Shown: one piece after another, positions 18,301-27,615 of the stretch
How the letters are laid out: the number at the start of each line of letters is the position of its first letter
Position numbering within the stretch: the first letter of the stretch is position 1
Source: Lachnospiraceae bacterium
Lineage (GTDB): Bacteria > Bacillota > Clostridia > Lachnospirales > Lachnospiraceae
Direction: 5' to 3'
Assembly: GCA_023664345.1 (NCBI GenBank)
Contig: JAMPFQ010000013.1
Span: 50,235 to 114,234 of the forward strand
Length of the DNA stretch: 64,000 bases
The notes under the pieces: generated by a model
Database searches by the model: none
The model's input: the letters and a program-made list of their open reading frames with translations, nothing else
What the model was told of the DNA's origin: nothing
Made by a program: the position numbers and the translations under genes

Positions 18301-18337
18301 TGCATGGAGGCATATAGGGATATAGTGCATGGAGGCA
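18301..18337 (+). repeat. Two direct copies of TGCATGGAGGCA in the rfbF leader
   Basis: The 12-mer occurs exactly at 18301-18312 and 18326-18337, between the sigma-D site and the leader terminator. Each copy contains a start codon followed by GGAGG. They might be binding sites or relics of a duplicated ribosome-binding region. Confidence 0.6.
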
Positions 18338-18354
18338 GCTGGACAAGAGATGGG

Positions 18355-18393
18355 AAACTGTTACGTTGCCAATGGCAATGTAGCAGTTTTTTT
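18355..18393 (+). terminator. Intrinsic terminator or attenuator in the rfbF leader
   Basis: A 16-base-pair stem (18355-18370 with 18374-18389; two G-U pairs, loop AAT) runs directly into seven T residues ending at 18393. It lies downstream of the sigma-D site and 17 bases before the rfbF start. It therefore either ends upstream transcription or acts as an attenuator that must be overcome for the long operon to be read. Confidence 0.75.
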
Positions 18394-18409
18394 GATAAGG
18401 GGAAACCAG

Positions 18410-19189
18410 ATGAAAGTAGTGATCTTAGCCGGTGGAAGAGGCACAAGGATCAGTGAAGAGAGTATCGTTAAGCCTAAACCTATGATCGAGATAGGGGATT
18501 ATCCGATCTTGTGGCATATCATGAAAGGCTATTCTGCATATGGGTATAATGATTTTATCATCTGCTGTGGATACAAGGGGTATATGATAAAAGAATACTT
18601 TGCTGATTACTATCTGCATAACGCGGATGTTACCTTTGATTTCGCTGACGATAACAGAATGACGGTACATAATCATGTGGCGGAGCCCTGGCGGGTAACT
18701 CTGGTAGATACCGGGGTCAATGCGGAAACAGCAGCACGTATCAGGAGAGTGAAAAAGTATATTGGGGAAGAGCCGTTCATGCTTACTTACGGAGATGGTG
18801 TATCAGATGTGGATATCAACCGACTGGTGGAATTCCACAGGAAGCATGGCGCTATAGGCACCATGACTGCGGTGCAGCCGGGAGGCCGTTTTGGCGTGCT
18901 GGGGATAGAAGGCCAGATAAATATCACGAAATTTGTGGAGAAAAGCAAAGAAGGCGGTGGATGGATCAATGCCGGATTCATGGTGCTGGAACCGCAGATA
19001 TTTCGATATATTGATGAGAAAAGCAATGAAACATTTGAGAGAGGTCCTTTGGAGAAACTTGCTGCTGACGGACAGTTAAAAGCATATAAGCATGACGGAT
19101 TCTGGCATTGTATGGATACCATGCGGGATAAGATCGTGTTGAACGAGTTGTGGGATAATGGTGAGGCGCCTTGGAAGGTGTGGAAGTAG
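18410..19189 (+). CDS. rfbF: Glucose-1-phosphate cytidylyltransferase
   Basis: 259 residues. It shows the nucleotidyltransferase signature MKVVILAGGRGTRISEES, then VKPKPMIEIGDYPILWHIMK, LTYGDGVSDVDI, GRFGVLGI and the C-terminal FWHCMDTMRDKIVLNELWDNGEAPWKVW typical of RfbF. It makes CDP-glucose from CTP and glucose-1-phosphate, the first step to CDP-3,6-dideoxyhexoses. The start ATG 18410 has AAGGGGA upstream; a longer reading frame would run through the leader hairpin and was rejected. The rest of the pathway lies 18 kb away at the far end of the same strand run (36637-40540). Confidence 0.95.
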   Translation: MKVVILAGGRGTRISEESIVKPKPMIEIGDYPILWHIMKGYSAYGYNDFIICCGYKGYMIKEYFADYYLHNADVTFDFADDNRMTVHNHVAEPWRVTLVDTGVNAETAARIRRVKKYIGEEPFMLTYGDGVSDVDINRLVEFHRKHGAIGTMTAVQPGGRFGVLGIEGQINITKFVEKSKEGGGWINAGFMVLEPQIFRYIDEKSNETFERGPLEKLAADGQLKAYKHDGFWHCMDTMRDKIVLNELWDNGEAPWKVWK

Positions 19190-19312
19190 GAGGACTGTTT
19201 TAGATTTCTTGTCATTTTGACATTGCTTGAAATAGTTATAAGCAATCAAGCAGGGTTAAATGGTGTTAGTTGGGTTGAAAGATGATAGTAAATATTTGGA
19301 GGGTGTGACGTC

Positions 19313-20596
19313 ATGGAGGGCAAAATTCCAAAAGTAAGTGTTGTGATGTGCTGCTATAATCATGAAGAGTATGTTGCGGAAGCGATTGAAAGTGTATTAG
19401 CACAAACATATCAGGATTTTGAGTTTTTGGTAGGCAATAACGGCAGTACAGACCGGTGTGGTGAAATTATTGAGCAATATAAAGATAGAGTGCGCATCAT
19501 TACCTTGGAGAAAAATGATGCTGTGAAATGTAACCGAATGCTGATAGAGGCTTCTCAAGGTGAGTTTATTACATTTATTGCAAGTGATGACTACTGGTAT
19601 CCGAATAAATTAGAGGAACAAATGAGAGCGGTTGATCGGTTCCCGAAGTGTAATGTTTTTTTTACATGGGCAGAAATAACGGGCAAGGAACTATGTGAAG
19701 TAACAGATCGAACACGTTTTGCACAAAACAATAAATCCCGGCATCAATGGATACATGATATGATCATGAAGGGAACATTAACCGATGCAAGTTCTCTGTT
19801 GATTAAAAATGATGGAAGATGGCAGAGATATGGGGATGGAACTGACAGATTTCGGCAGCTTCCAGATTTGATGCAATATTTAAACATAGTTCTGGAAGAG
19901 GATATATATATTGTGGAAAAGTTTTTGGTAAAACATAGAAACCATGGAGGAAATATCAGCGCTCCTAATGAAGATACTTTTATCAGGACTTTAAATGAAG
20001 AAGGCTATATTATATATGATATGTGGAGAAGACTGAATGATGAAGATTTTTGCAAAGTATTTAAAGAAGAAGGATGTGTATTCGGAGAAAAAGAGGATGT
20101 TATGTGCCAAAGAATTTTGCTATATATGCGACTGGCAGAAACAAAACCAGGTAGCGGAAGTTTTGCGTTAGGCTATATATGGAGTCACTTTCATGATAAA
20201 GGTGTAAGTAAATTATTGGAAGAAAAATATCAATTTACATTACACGATCTTTATGAGTATGAGTTCAAAGTCGGGGAGGGAAAATATTGGTATTATGTAC
20301 GTCAGGAGAGCATTAGGCGGGAGAAAAAGAAGGACTTGCTTTCGATAGTAAAGTGCATTGATAAAATTGTGGCTTATGCGAAAGACGGCAGTGTCCGGGA
20401 AGAACTTCAAAAATTAGTAGAGGTAACTATAGATACCTTGATGAAAATAATGGGTGATGATTTATTGTTGCAAGAATGTGTTGAGAAGCAGACTTTGATG
20501 AAGCAATCCGTAGCGAATGATGATGTCTGGTTTGATATGATCAGGGGGTTGAACATATTAAATGAGAAGATAAAAACAGAGTATGATTTGACATGA
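19313..20596 (+). CDS. Glycosyltransferase family 2
   Basis: 427 residues. The N-terminal 210 residues are a GT-A domain: KVSVVMCCYNHEEYVAEAIESV, NNGSTDRCGEII, ITFIASDDYWYP as the metal site, and a likely acceptor-side segment HRNHGGNIS. The C-terminal half is helical and unassigned. There is no membrane segment. GGAGGGTG precedes ATG 19313. The 123 bases upstream hold a small hairpin (ATTGCTT/AAGCAAT, 19222-19246) but no convincing promoter. The gene is visibly richer in A/T-ending codons than the phosphonate genes before it, which suggests a separate origin. It probably adds one sugar to the same glycan. Confidence 0.85.
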   Translation: MEGKIPKVSVVMCCYNHEEYVAEAIESVLAQTYQDFEFLVGNNGSTDRCGEIIEQYKDRVRIITLEKNDAVKCNRMLIEASQGEFITFIASDDYWYPNKLEEQMRAVDRFPKCNVFFTWAEITGKELCEVTDRTRFAQNNKSRHQWIHDMIMKGTLTDASSLLIKNDGRWQRYGDGTDRFRQLPDLMQYLNIVLEEDIYIVEKFLVKHRNHGGNISAPNEDTFIRTLNEEGYIIYDMWRRLNDEDFCKVFKEEGCVFGEKEDVMCQRILLYMRLAETKPGSGSFALGYIWSHFHDKGVSKLLEEKYQFTLHDLYEYEFKVGEGKYWYYVRQESIRREKKKDLLSIVKCIDKIVAYAKDGSVREELQKLVEVTIDTLMKIMGDDLLLQECVEKQTLMKQSVANDDVWFDMIRGLNILNEKIKTEYDLT

Positions 20597-20673
20597 ATTT
20601 CTGGAGAGAATGTTCAAGGAATTGTTTTAAATTGTGAGAGAAGAAAATGCATTGAAAGGTCAGAAAATAGGCT

Positions 20674-22500
20674 ATGAACATACTTGGGGTTTCGGCATTA
20701 TATCATGACAGTGCGGCTGCATTATGCCAGGACGGAAAAATTGTGGCGGCAGTACAAGAGGAACGGTTTAGCAGAAAGAAAAACGATGCCGCCATTCCGA
20801 GGGAAGCGATTAAATACTGTATGGCACAATTGAAAGGTCAGAAGCTGGATGCTGTCGTGTACTATGACAATCCTATACTGACTATGGATCGGTGGTTCGG
20901 GAGCTGTGTGCTGGAAGAGCCGGACAAGGAGGTCTTCGAGAAGCGCTTTCAAGATGTGTTCGCCAGGCGGCTCTGGGTGAGGGAACTTATATTCGAGGAA
21001 ATTCAGAAATATACAGATGGGGAGGGCATCAAGTTTTATATATGTAATCACCATATGTCTCATGCGGCTTCTGCGTTCTATCCATCTCCGTTTGAGGAAG
21101 CTGCCATTGTTACCATCGATGGCGTGGGAGAGTGGGCAACGACTTCTATCGGAGTTGGGATAGGAGCGCATGTACAGCTGTTAAAGCAATTGATGTATCC
21201 AGACTCTGTGGGATTGCTATATAGTGCGTTTACGTATTTTTGTGGGTTTAAGGTGAACTCCGGGGAATACAAACTCATGGGATTAGCCGCATATGGGGAG
21301 CCAGTCTATGCGGATCTGATCAAAAAGGAGATCGTGGATATCAAAGAAGATGGTTCTATTAAGCTAAACAGAAAATATTTTTCTTTTATGAAGCAGGACG
21401 TTATGGTGGGGAGCAGGATGGAATCACTCTTTGGTGTTCCAAGAAGAAAACCAGAGGAGCGGATTGAGAGAATTTATATTGACATTGCCGCCTCTGTTCA
21501 GAGTGTGACGGAGGAGATCATTCTGAAGCTGGTTCGCTATGCGAAAGCCCTTACCGGAAAAAATAAGCTGGTTTTGGCGGGAGGGTCAGCATTAAACTGT
21601 GTTGCAAATGGCAGGATATTGAAAGAGGGCATCTTTGAGGATATTTGGATCCAACCGGCGGCGGGAGACGCAGGAGGCGCGTTGGGCGCTGCCCTATATG
21701 CCGAGTATATGCTGGGAGAAAGAAAGAGAAAAGCGAGTCCTCAGGATAGCCAGAAAGGATCTTTTTTAGGCCCCCAATATACAAGGCAGGAAGTAGAAGG
21801 ATTTTTATTGCAAAACAAGTATCCTTATACTTGGGTGGCTGAGCGGGAAGAATTGTACGGAAAGATAGCAGATCTGGTGGCCGAGGGCAAGGTGATCGGG
21901 CTGTTTCAGGGAAGGATGGAATTTGGGCCAAGGGCGTTGGGGGGAAGAAGTATTATCGCGGATCCCCGGGATGGTGAGATGCAGTCCAAGCTCAACTTGA
22001 AAATCAAATTCAGGGAATCATTTAGACCCTTTGCGCCAGCTGTTTTGCGGGAAAAGGCACGGGAGTTTTTTGCTTTGGAGGCGGAAAGTCCATATATGTT
22101 GATCACGGCTCAAGTGAGAGAGTGCAGTGGCATGGTGAAGAAGGTCTTGCCTTATGAGAAGATTGATCTGATTCAGGTAGTCAATGAACAGAGATCTGCC
22201 TTGCCTGCCATTACGCATTATGACTACAGCGCTCGGATACAGACGGTGGATGAGGAAAGGAATCCATTCTTTTACGGGGTGCTCAACGCCTTTTATCGAA
22301 AAACCGGGTGTCCTGTCATGATCAATACGTCTTTTAATGTCCGCAGCGAACCGATTGTCTGTACTTTGAAAGATGCCTATTTATGTTTTATGAGGACGGA
22401 TATGGATGTGTTAGTATTGGAGAATGCGATTCTGTATAAGGAAGAGCAGAAAGCTTTGGCAGAGAGTGCAGATTGGAGAAAGCAGTATGAACTTGATTGA
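20674..22500 (+). CDS. Carbamoyltransferase (NodU/CmcH family)
   Basis: 608 residues. The N-terminal domain has MNILGVSALYHDSAAALCQD and HHMSHAASAFYPSPFEEAAI with the conserved histidines. LAGGSALNCVANGRI is in the middle. The C-terminal domain carries FGPRALGGRSIIADPR and MINTSFNVRSEPIV. Family members move a carbamoyl group from carbamoyl phosphate to a hydroxyl of a sugar or antibiotic. Here the acceptor is probably a sugar in the glycan built by the neighbouring glycosyltransferases. Length is normal for the family. The following small gene starts inside its last codons. Confidence 0.92.
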   Translation: MNILGVSALYHDSAAALCQDGKIVAAVQEERFSRKKNDAAIPREAIKYCMAQLKGQKLDAVVYYDNPILTMDRWFGSCVLEEPDKEVFEKRFQDVFARRLWVRELIFEEIQKYTDGEGIKFYICNHHMSHAASAFYPSPFEEAAIVTIDGVGEWATTSIGVGIGAHVQLLKQLMYPDSVGLLYSAFTYFCGFKVNSGEYKLMGLAAYGEPVYADLIKKEIVDIKEDGSIKLNRKYFSFMKQDVMVGSRMESLFGVPRRKPEERIERIYIDIAASVQSVTEEIILKLVRYAKALTGKNKLVLAGGSALNCVANGRILKEGIFEDIWIQPAAGDAGGALGAALYAEYMLGERKRKASPQDSQKGSFLGPQYTRQEVEGFLLQNKYPYTWVAEREELYGKIADLVAEGKVIGLFQGRMEFGPRALGGRSIIADPRDGEMQSKLNLKIKFRESFRPFAPAVLREKAREFFALEAESPYMLITAQVRECSGMVKKVLPYEKIDLIQVVNEQRSALPAITHYDYSARIQTVDEERNPFFYGVLNAFYRKTGCPVMINTSFNVRSEPIVCTLKDAYLCFMRTDMDVLVLENAILYKEEQKALAESADWRKQYELD

Positions 22501-22810
22501 TGAGGATTATTTGAAATGGAAAGAATTGTTGACTGATGAGGACATGGTGAGCCGCTATCGGAACAGGGGTGGCGGGGAGGATACCTGTTTTGTTGATTGT
22601 GAGCGTGCACTTGTGGACACACAACTGCTGTTATTTGAATTTACCACACCATTGGAATTGGAGCAGGTGATGCGGCAAGTGCTCAATTATGGTGAAAGTT
22701 CTGTTTATGAGAAATTGTTTAAGCGTTTTGTCATTTCGGCGTTCAAGTACAAGAATCTGGAGGCAACGGAGAAAAGGGAAGGGTTGTCGTCCTATGTTTA
22801 TGAGTTTTAA
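22487..22810 (+). CDS. Small hypothetical protein coupled to the carbamoyltransferase
   Basis: A 107-residue acidic protein, MNLIDEDYLKWKELLTDEDM onward, with two cysteines (EDTCFVDCERA) and no signal peptide or membrane segment. I do not recognise it. ATG 22487 is preceded by GGAGAAAG and overlaps the carbamoyltransferase stop by 14 bases, so the two are translated together. It may be a partner of that enzyme or of the following SGNH protein. I considered a modified-peptide precursor because of the radical SAM genes nearby, but there is no leader/core-like organisation. Confidence 0.6.
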   Translation: MNLIDEDYLKWKELLTDEDMVSRYRNRGGGEDTCFVDCERALVDTQLLLFEFTTPLELEQVMRQVLNYGESSVYEKLFKRFVISAFKYKNLEATEKREGLSSYVYEF

Positions 22811-22843
22811 GAAATGATATTTTAGCATTTGGAGGACTGAAAT

Positions 22844-24049
22844 ATGGTAGATATTTTGGACACTACACAGAAAAAGCGATTGGTGGAAGTGCTTCAATTA
22901 CATAAAAGGACTGTCTTGTACGGAGCTGGTTGGGTTGGTGTCCAATATCTAAGAGACATTGTGGGGGAGGGAAGACAGATCAGCTATTTTGTCGATGGAG
23001 ATAAGAATAAGCAAGGAACGAAACTGAACGGCATCATGGTTAAATCTCCCTACGATCTACTGGAGGAAGACAAAGACAATATAGCGGTGATCCTGGCGAT
23101 GAGTTCCCCTGAAGGAGCGGAGGCGATCCTTCAGTCTTTTGGCTGGGAAGAACAAAAGCAGTATTTTAAATTGTATATGCATATGGGGAAGCAGTGTGAT
23201 CTATATGACCCGTTGCTTGGGTGTTCTCGAGATGATGATATTGAGGGGTATAAGATCATAGATCATAGAGATGCGTCAGGGGAAGGGTTGAGGATTGTGG
23301 CGCTGGGAGGCTCCACAACGGATCATTCCATGTCGGGGTTGCGTTCGTGGCCGGAGATGTTAGGCAATATGCTTATTGCCGATAGTCACAAATTCATCTT
23401 ATACAATGGCGGGATAACAGGATATGCTTCTGCCCAGGAGACGCTGAAACTGATGCGCGACATACCGGTTTTGCGACCGGATATTGTGATCCAGTGGAGT
23501 GGGTTTAACGATGCGGCGGGAAAAATAAATTCAGAAACACATCCGTATATATCCTGCTATTTAAGAAACGCTTCTTACAGCCTGGTCAGACAGGGGTTTA
23601 TTTCGCGACACGCTGAGGGACAGCCGCCCATCAAGGGGGTATCGAAAGTGGGGCTGGGATTGGAAAACGAGGTGGAGATTGCTGAGCATTGGTATAAGAA
23701 TTGCAAGATAGCAGAGGCGATATGCGGAATTTATCAATGTTCTTATTTTGGCTTTCTACAGCCGATGCTGTTTGAGGGAAGAAAGGACAATGTCTTTTGT
23801 GCTGATGAGAAGGAGGCTGTTTCCATAGAACTTGATAAGATGAACGGTGGTGATATCCAAATGCGTAATCGTTTTTATAGGCGGGCAGAGGAGTGTATCA
23901 AGGATGAGAAAAGAATATATAATATGACAAAGCTGTTTGATGATGAGGTGGGAGTGTTTTATGATATTTGTCATGTCAATGAACATGGAAATGAAATCAT
24001 TGCAAAGGCAATCTATGAGAAGATAAAGTGCATATGGGAAAAAGGATAA
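22844..24049 (+). CDS. SGNH/GDSL hydrolase or acyltransferase with N-terminal Rossmann-like module
   Basis: 401 residues. The first 110 form a Rossmann-like module (RTVLYGAGWVGVQYLRDI; SYFVDGDKNKQGTKLNGI; NIAVILAMSS) seen in several neighbours. From about residue 145 an SGNH domain follows: IVALGGSTTDHS (block I, catalytic Ser), LYNGGITGYAS, WSGFNDAAGK (block III), and FYDICHVNEHGNEI (block V, Asp-x-x-His). Such domains remove or move acyl groups on glycans. GGAGG precedes ATG 22844. It probably trims or adds an acyl substituent on the same polymer. Catalytic residues look complete. Confidence 0.8.
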   Translation: MVDILDTTQKKRLVEVLQLHKRTVLYGAGWVGVQYLRDIVGEGRQISYFVDGDKNKQGTKLNGIMVKSPYDLLEEDKDNIAVILAMSSPEGAEAILQSFGWEEQKQYFKLYMHMGKQCDLYDPLLGCSRDDDIEGYKIIDHRDASGEGLRIVALGGSTTDHSMSGLRSWPEMLGNMLIADSHKFILYNGGITGYASAQETLKLMRDIPVLRPDIVIQWSGFNDAAGKINSETHPYISCYLRNASYSLVRQGFISRHAEGQPPIKGVSKVGLGLENEVEIAEHWYKNCKIAEAICGIYQCSYFGFLQPMLFEGRKDNVFCADEKEAVSIELDKMNGGDIQMRNRFYRRAEECIKDEKRIYNMTKLFDDEVGVFYDICHVNEHGNEIIAKAIYEKIKCIWEKG

Positions 24050-24065
24050 CGCGGGAGTGAATGTC

Positions 24066-25274
24066 ATGAATTGGACAGCGGAGAGAGAGTCGTTTGATCA
24101 ATATATGAAGAGAGTTGTACGGACGGTTTCCAATAGCGGGATCGTTATTTGGGGAGCCGGCAAGAGATTATATGATATGGACCAGGAGTTGGCGGAGCAA
24201 TTAAAAATTGTGGCGATCATAGACTCTGACGTTGAGAAAGAAGGGACTGCTGCGGTGGTCGGGGGACAAGAATATAGAATCGAGAACCCTGAGGTGCTCA
24301 AGGACCGTTACCAGGATGAGATTGTTCTGATATTTACACAGGCTTATAAGGAAGTGGCGATGCAGCTTAAGGAGTATGGGGTTGCTGAGGAGCGATATTA
24401 TATTTTTATGGAGTTTGTTTCCAGTTGGAATTGGAAGAAACATCATCAGATTGTTTTGGATGAAATTGATATTCCTATCAGCAATTTGTGCAATCTGAAA
24501 TGCAGGGACTGTATATCCTATGTTCCAAGAACCCTCAGACCCATGAACTTTCCCTTGGAGGAGTTGAAGACCAGTATAGATTATTTTTTTAAAAATGTTG
24601 ATTCGGTAAAAAGGATTGTCATTGCCGGAGGAGAGACCTTTCTCTATCCACAGCTGGAGCAATTATTACTATATCTGGACGAAAGGTATGGCAATCGTTT
24701 TGGCAAGATCACCTTGATCACCAATGGCCTGGTCAAACCGAATGATTCCTTTGCTGAGGTATGCGGCAAAGTTTCCTTTGAAGTTGTGATAAGTGACTAT
24801 GGAACTTTACAGAGCAGAGAGTTGCTGGATGAGATCCGTGATAGATTTGAGCGGAACGGAATTTCTTGTTTTATTGAAAATAAATTTGGAATACATGACG
24901 GTGAACATAGATGGTTCAGCATGGGAGATCCGACAACGGAACAGAAACTGTCGGCTGAAGAATTGAAAGATAAGTATGAAAAGTGTACTAATGTTTCAAG
25001 GCATTTGTGCCAGAATAAGATCATGTATTGCACTCCTGCTTATGGGGGAACTCGAAATATGGAACTGCCTTATGAGGAAGGAGATGTATTGGATTTAGAG
25101 AACATCCGAACGGACGAGGACAAGCTTAGTATTTTAAAGTATTATATGGGGTATCTTTCCAAAGGATATCTTGATATGTGTAACCGTTGCACTGGTTTCG
25201 GAAAAGTATTGAATCCCAATTATGTCGCGGTAGCGCTGCAGGAGGATAGTGGATGTGTCAGAGATAATTCATAA
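24066..25274 (+). CDS. Radical SAM protein with N-terminal Rossmann-like module (type A)
   Basis: 402 residues. N-terminal module: GIVIWGAGKRLYDMDQELAEQ, VAIIDSDVEKEGTAAVVGG, IVLIFTQAY. The radical SAM domain starts near residue 138 with the canonical cluster motif CNLKCRDC (about 142-149). VIAGGETFLYP and LITNGLV are further core motifs. C-terminal cysteines (CTNVSRHLCQNKIMYC; MCNRCTGFG) suggest a second Fe-S site of SPASM-like type. I start at ATG 24066, eight bases after GGGAG; a GTG nine bases earlier is possible. It is the first of five such fusions in a row. The substrate is unknown: a sugar, lipid-linked glycan or protein side chain are all possible. Confidence 0.85.
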   Translation: MNWTAERESFDQYMKRVVRTVSNSGIVIWGAGKRLYDMDQELAEQLKIVAIIDSDVEKEGTAAVVGGQEYRIENPEVLKDRYQDEIVLIFTQAYKEVAMQLKEYGVAEERYYIFMEFVSSWNWKKHHQIVLDEIDIPISNLCNLKCRDCISYVPRTLRPMNFPLEELKTSIDYFFKNVDSVKRIVIAGGETFLYPQLEQLLLYLDERYGNRFGKITLITNGLVKPNDSFAEVCGKVSFEVVISDYGTLQSRELLDEIRDRFERNGISCFIENKFGIHDGEHRWFSMGDPTTEQKLSAEELKDKYEKCTNVSRHLCQNKIMYCTPAYGGTRNMELPYEEGDVLDLENIRTDEDKLSILKYYMGYLSKGYLDMCNRCTGFGKVLNPNYVAVALQEDSGCVRDNS

Positions 25275-26460
25275 GATCAGGTCAGAAGGAGTTGTGTTAT
25301 ATGGAGCCGGGCGGATAGGTCAGCAGATCGCAGGGAAATATATGGAAAGCGGCATTAAGATTCTTGCGGTATGGGATCAAAGGGCTAAGGCTTTGGAGAT
25401 AGAGAACGCGATGGAGGTTACGCTTCCGGACTATACGTATCGCAAGGATGTTGTCATTGTAGTCTGTGTTCATTCCCGGAAGATATATGAAGATATCCGG
25501 GAAACATTGTTGGCGCATGGATTTAGCCATGTGTTGAAATCAAATGATGACGCACTGGGGCAGTTCGGGGTTTGTGACGGATTGCAGAGGCAGGATATAC
25601 GCAGGTGTAATTGTTGTGTAGTCACGGGAGGCGGATGCCCTGCTTATCTTGCGATCCTCAAACAGGGTCATGAGAGCCATGTAGATATGCCATTGTTGGC
25701 GCTTACCCCCACATATCGCTGTACATTAAAGTGTAAGAATTGTGTTCAGATGACAGGAGAGTTCAGAAAAAAAGGAATTGACTGGCAGTTTGATCTGAAG
25801 GTCTTTAGGGAGATATGGGGCAAATTTATCGCCGCTGTTGGCTGGGTCGATGTCTTGACCTTTACGGGAGGAGAATTTTTTAATTATACACATTGGAAGG
25901 AATTGCTTGCCTTTTGCGTAGCGGAGCAGGCGGTCGGTGTGATCAACATCACGACAAATGGAATTCATCATTTTCAAAGAGAGGACATAGAACAGATCAA
26001 AAAGGATAAAATCGTTATTACTTTGGATGATTACGGAGAGAGATTATCTGAATGGCAGAACGATATATTCCGAGAGACGGAGGGGTTGTTTGCCCAATAT
26101 GGCATCAATTACTATGTTTTGCACAATGAGGAAGGGATTTGGTATGAGCATGGGGATCATCACGAACGTGGTTACTCAGAGCAGAGACTGAAGAACATGT
26201 ATCGGGAATGTCCTTTCAGCGAATGCTACGCGATTCAAACAGATATGACTTTCACAATTTGTGGGAGGCAGAATATTCTCAGGAAATTGGAGGGCATGGA
26301 TCTTTTTGATAAGGATTATGTGTCGATCGGGGATTATGAGGATGTTGGAGAACTGCGGGCAGCAATACAGACTTTGATGCGAAGGGATTACCTGGATGTC
26401 TGCGGTTTTTGTACCGGCAATGCCAAAAGTGTCCCTGCAGCGGAACAAAGCGAAAGCTAA
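25255..26460 (+). CDS. Radical SAM protein with N-terminal Rossmann-like module (type B)
   Basis: 401 residues. N-terminal module GVVLYGAGRIGQQIAGKYMES. Between module and core there is an extra cysteine motif RCNCCVVTGGGCPAY (about 117-131). The radical SAM motif is CTLKCKNC (about 156-163), with LTFTGGEFFNY and NITTNGIH. The C-terminus has CPFSECYAIQ, TICGRQ and VCGFCTGNA. It differs from type A genes (24066, 27599) by the extra Cys motif and the ICGRQ segment, and matches 28794. GTG 25255 lies nine bases after GGAGG; GTG 25249 is the alternative. It overlaps the upstream gene by 20 bases, so the pair is coupled. Confidence 0.85.
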   Translation: MSEIIHKIRSEGVVLYGAGRIGQQIAGKYMESGIKILAVWDQRAKALEIENAMEVTLPDYTYRKDVVIVVCVHSRKIYEDIRETLLAHGFSHVLKSNDDALGQFGVCDGLQRQDIRRCNCCVVTGGGCPAYLAILKQGHESHVDMPLLALTPTYRCTLKCKNCVQMTGEFRKKGIDWQFDLKVFREIWGKFIAAVGWVDVLTFTGGEFFNYTHWKELLAFCVAEQAVGVINITTNGIHHFQREDIEQIKKDKIVITLDDYGERLSEWQNDIFRETEGLFAQYGINYYVLHNEEGIWYEHGDHHERGYSEQRLKNMYRECPFSECYAIQTDMTFTICGRQNILRKLEGMDLFDKDYVSIGDYEDVGELRAAIQTLMRRDYLDVCGFCTGNAKSVPAAEQSES

Positions 26461-26493
26461 AGAAGGAGAACAGGCAGAAAGGATTATGTGCTC

Positions 26494-27615
26494 ATGGTGA
26501 AAAAGACATATGCATTGTTTTCTATAACCGATACGACACTTTTGTGTCTTAAGGAACTTCGAAAATTCGAGCAGATAGTTTGTATATATGACAATAATCC
26601 TGAAAAATGGGGAACTTATATAGAGGGAATCGAGGTAAGGAATCCCTGTGATATACCAGCGGGGCAGTTTGTTATAATTACGAATGAGTTTATGCGTTCT
26701 GCCCGTCAGATCAAGACCCAGCTGGAGCATATGGGATTGGTGGAAACTTGTGATTTTGCTTTTTATAAGCAGTTTATCGGACAATATTTTTGGGAGACGA
26801 GGCGGGAGATTGTTTTGCCCTATGTGGAGGTCATGCTGACAAATGCCTGTACGCTAAAGTGCAGGTATTGCGGATTGTATACCAATCATATGGATCAAAG
26901 ATTTCATCGTGACGTAAACGAGATCAAGGGAGATGTTTGCCGTTTATTTGAGATAACGGATAGATTGATCACTTTGCACCTCCTTGGCGGCGAACCTTTT
27001 CTGTACCCTGACCTTGTGGAAGTATTGGACTATATCGGAAGACGATTCGGGGCGAGGATCGGGACTTTGGTAGTCGTCACAAACGGAACGGTGAAGATAC
27101 AAGAGACAGTGCTACAGGCTTTAAAAAGGTACAATGTAGAAGTCAGCATCAGTAATTACACCAAGACGATTCCTTATGAGAAGACATTGAGGGATTTATG
27201 TGAGATTCTGGAGAGATGGCATATTCCATATGATGCTGCAAGGTTGGAGAAATGGACATGTTTGGGTTCGCCGTGGGAAGCACGCAACAGAGATGCGGAG
27301 GCGCTGCAATCCATTTACTATGACTGCAATACCAGATGTAGGAGTCTGTATCAGGGAAAGTTGTTTTATTGTGGCGGGGAGGCAAGCTTGGCGATCGCCG
27401 GAATGTATGAGCCTGTGGAGGGAGACTATTTGTCGCTTGACGCCTTGGGGGAACTGAGAAGAGAAGAGGCTGCAGAGAAGTTATCAGCGTTTGGGTGTGG
27501 ACGAAACGAGACGGGGTATATCTCATTTTGTGAGTATTGCGATGGATACGGGGGACTGAATACTAATTATATTCTACCTGCGGAACAGGAGCGGTCAGAT
27601 GGCAGACAGATTTGA
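26494..27615 (+). CDS. Radical SAM protein with N-terminal Rossmann-like module (type A, divergent)
   Basis: 373 residues. The N-terminal module is divergent, as its first loop lacks the glycine pattern (YALFSITDTTLLCLKEL), but IVCIYDNNPEKWGTYIEGIEV is conserved. Radical SAM motif CTLKCRYC (about 119-126), then LHLLGGEPFLYP and VVTNGTV. C-terminal cysteines: CNTRCRSLYQGKLFYCGG and FCEYCDGYGG. I start at ATG 26494, ten bases after AAAGGA; GTG 26488 is possible. It ends 17 bases inside the following radical SAM gene. The loss of the glycine loop suggests the module of this copy no longer binds the same ligand. Confidence 0.83.
   Translation: MVKKTYALFSITDTTLLCLKELRKFEQIVCIYDNNPEKWGTYIEGIEVRNPCDIPAGQFVIITNEFMRSARQIKTQLEHMGLVETCDFAFYKQFIGQYFWETRREIVLPYVEVMLTNACTLKCRYCGLYTNHMDQRFHRDVNEIKGDVCRLFEITDRLITLHLLGGEPFLYPDLVEVLDYIGRRFGARIGTLVVVTNGTVKIQETVLQALKRYNVEVSISNYTKTIPYEKTLRDLCEILERWHIPYDAARLEKWTCLGSPWEARNRDAEALQSIYYDCNTRCRSLYQGKLFYCGGEASLAIAGMYEPVEGDYLSLDALGELRREEAAEKLSAFGCGRNETGYISFCEYCDGYGGLNTNYILPAEQERSDGRQI

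Noticed and set aside
18296-18301. TATAAT as a sigma-A -10 box for the long operon
   Set aside because: No acceptable -35 lies 16-18 bases upstream, and the overlapping sigma-D-type element fits better. Dual use cannot be excluded.
18301-18337. Direct repeats as part of a CRISPR array
   Set aside because: Only two 12-base copies with a 13-base gap. No CRISPR array or cas gene was seen anywhere in the window.
19217-19242. TTGACA followed by TATAAG upstream of the GT2 gene at 19313
   Set aside because: The spacer is only 14 bases, too short for a sigma-A promoter, and the bases lie inside a small hairpin.
22487-22810. Possible RiPP precursor for the radical SAM enzymes
   Set aside because: The 107-residue protein is acidic, has only two cysteines, no repeated core and no leader-type cleavage site, and it is coupled to the carbamoyltransferase.
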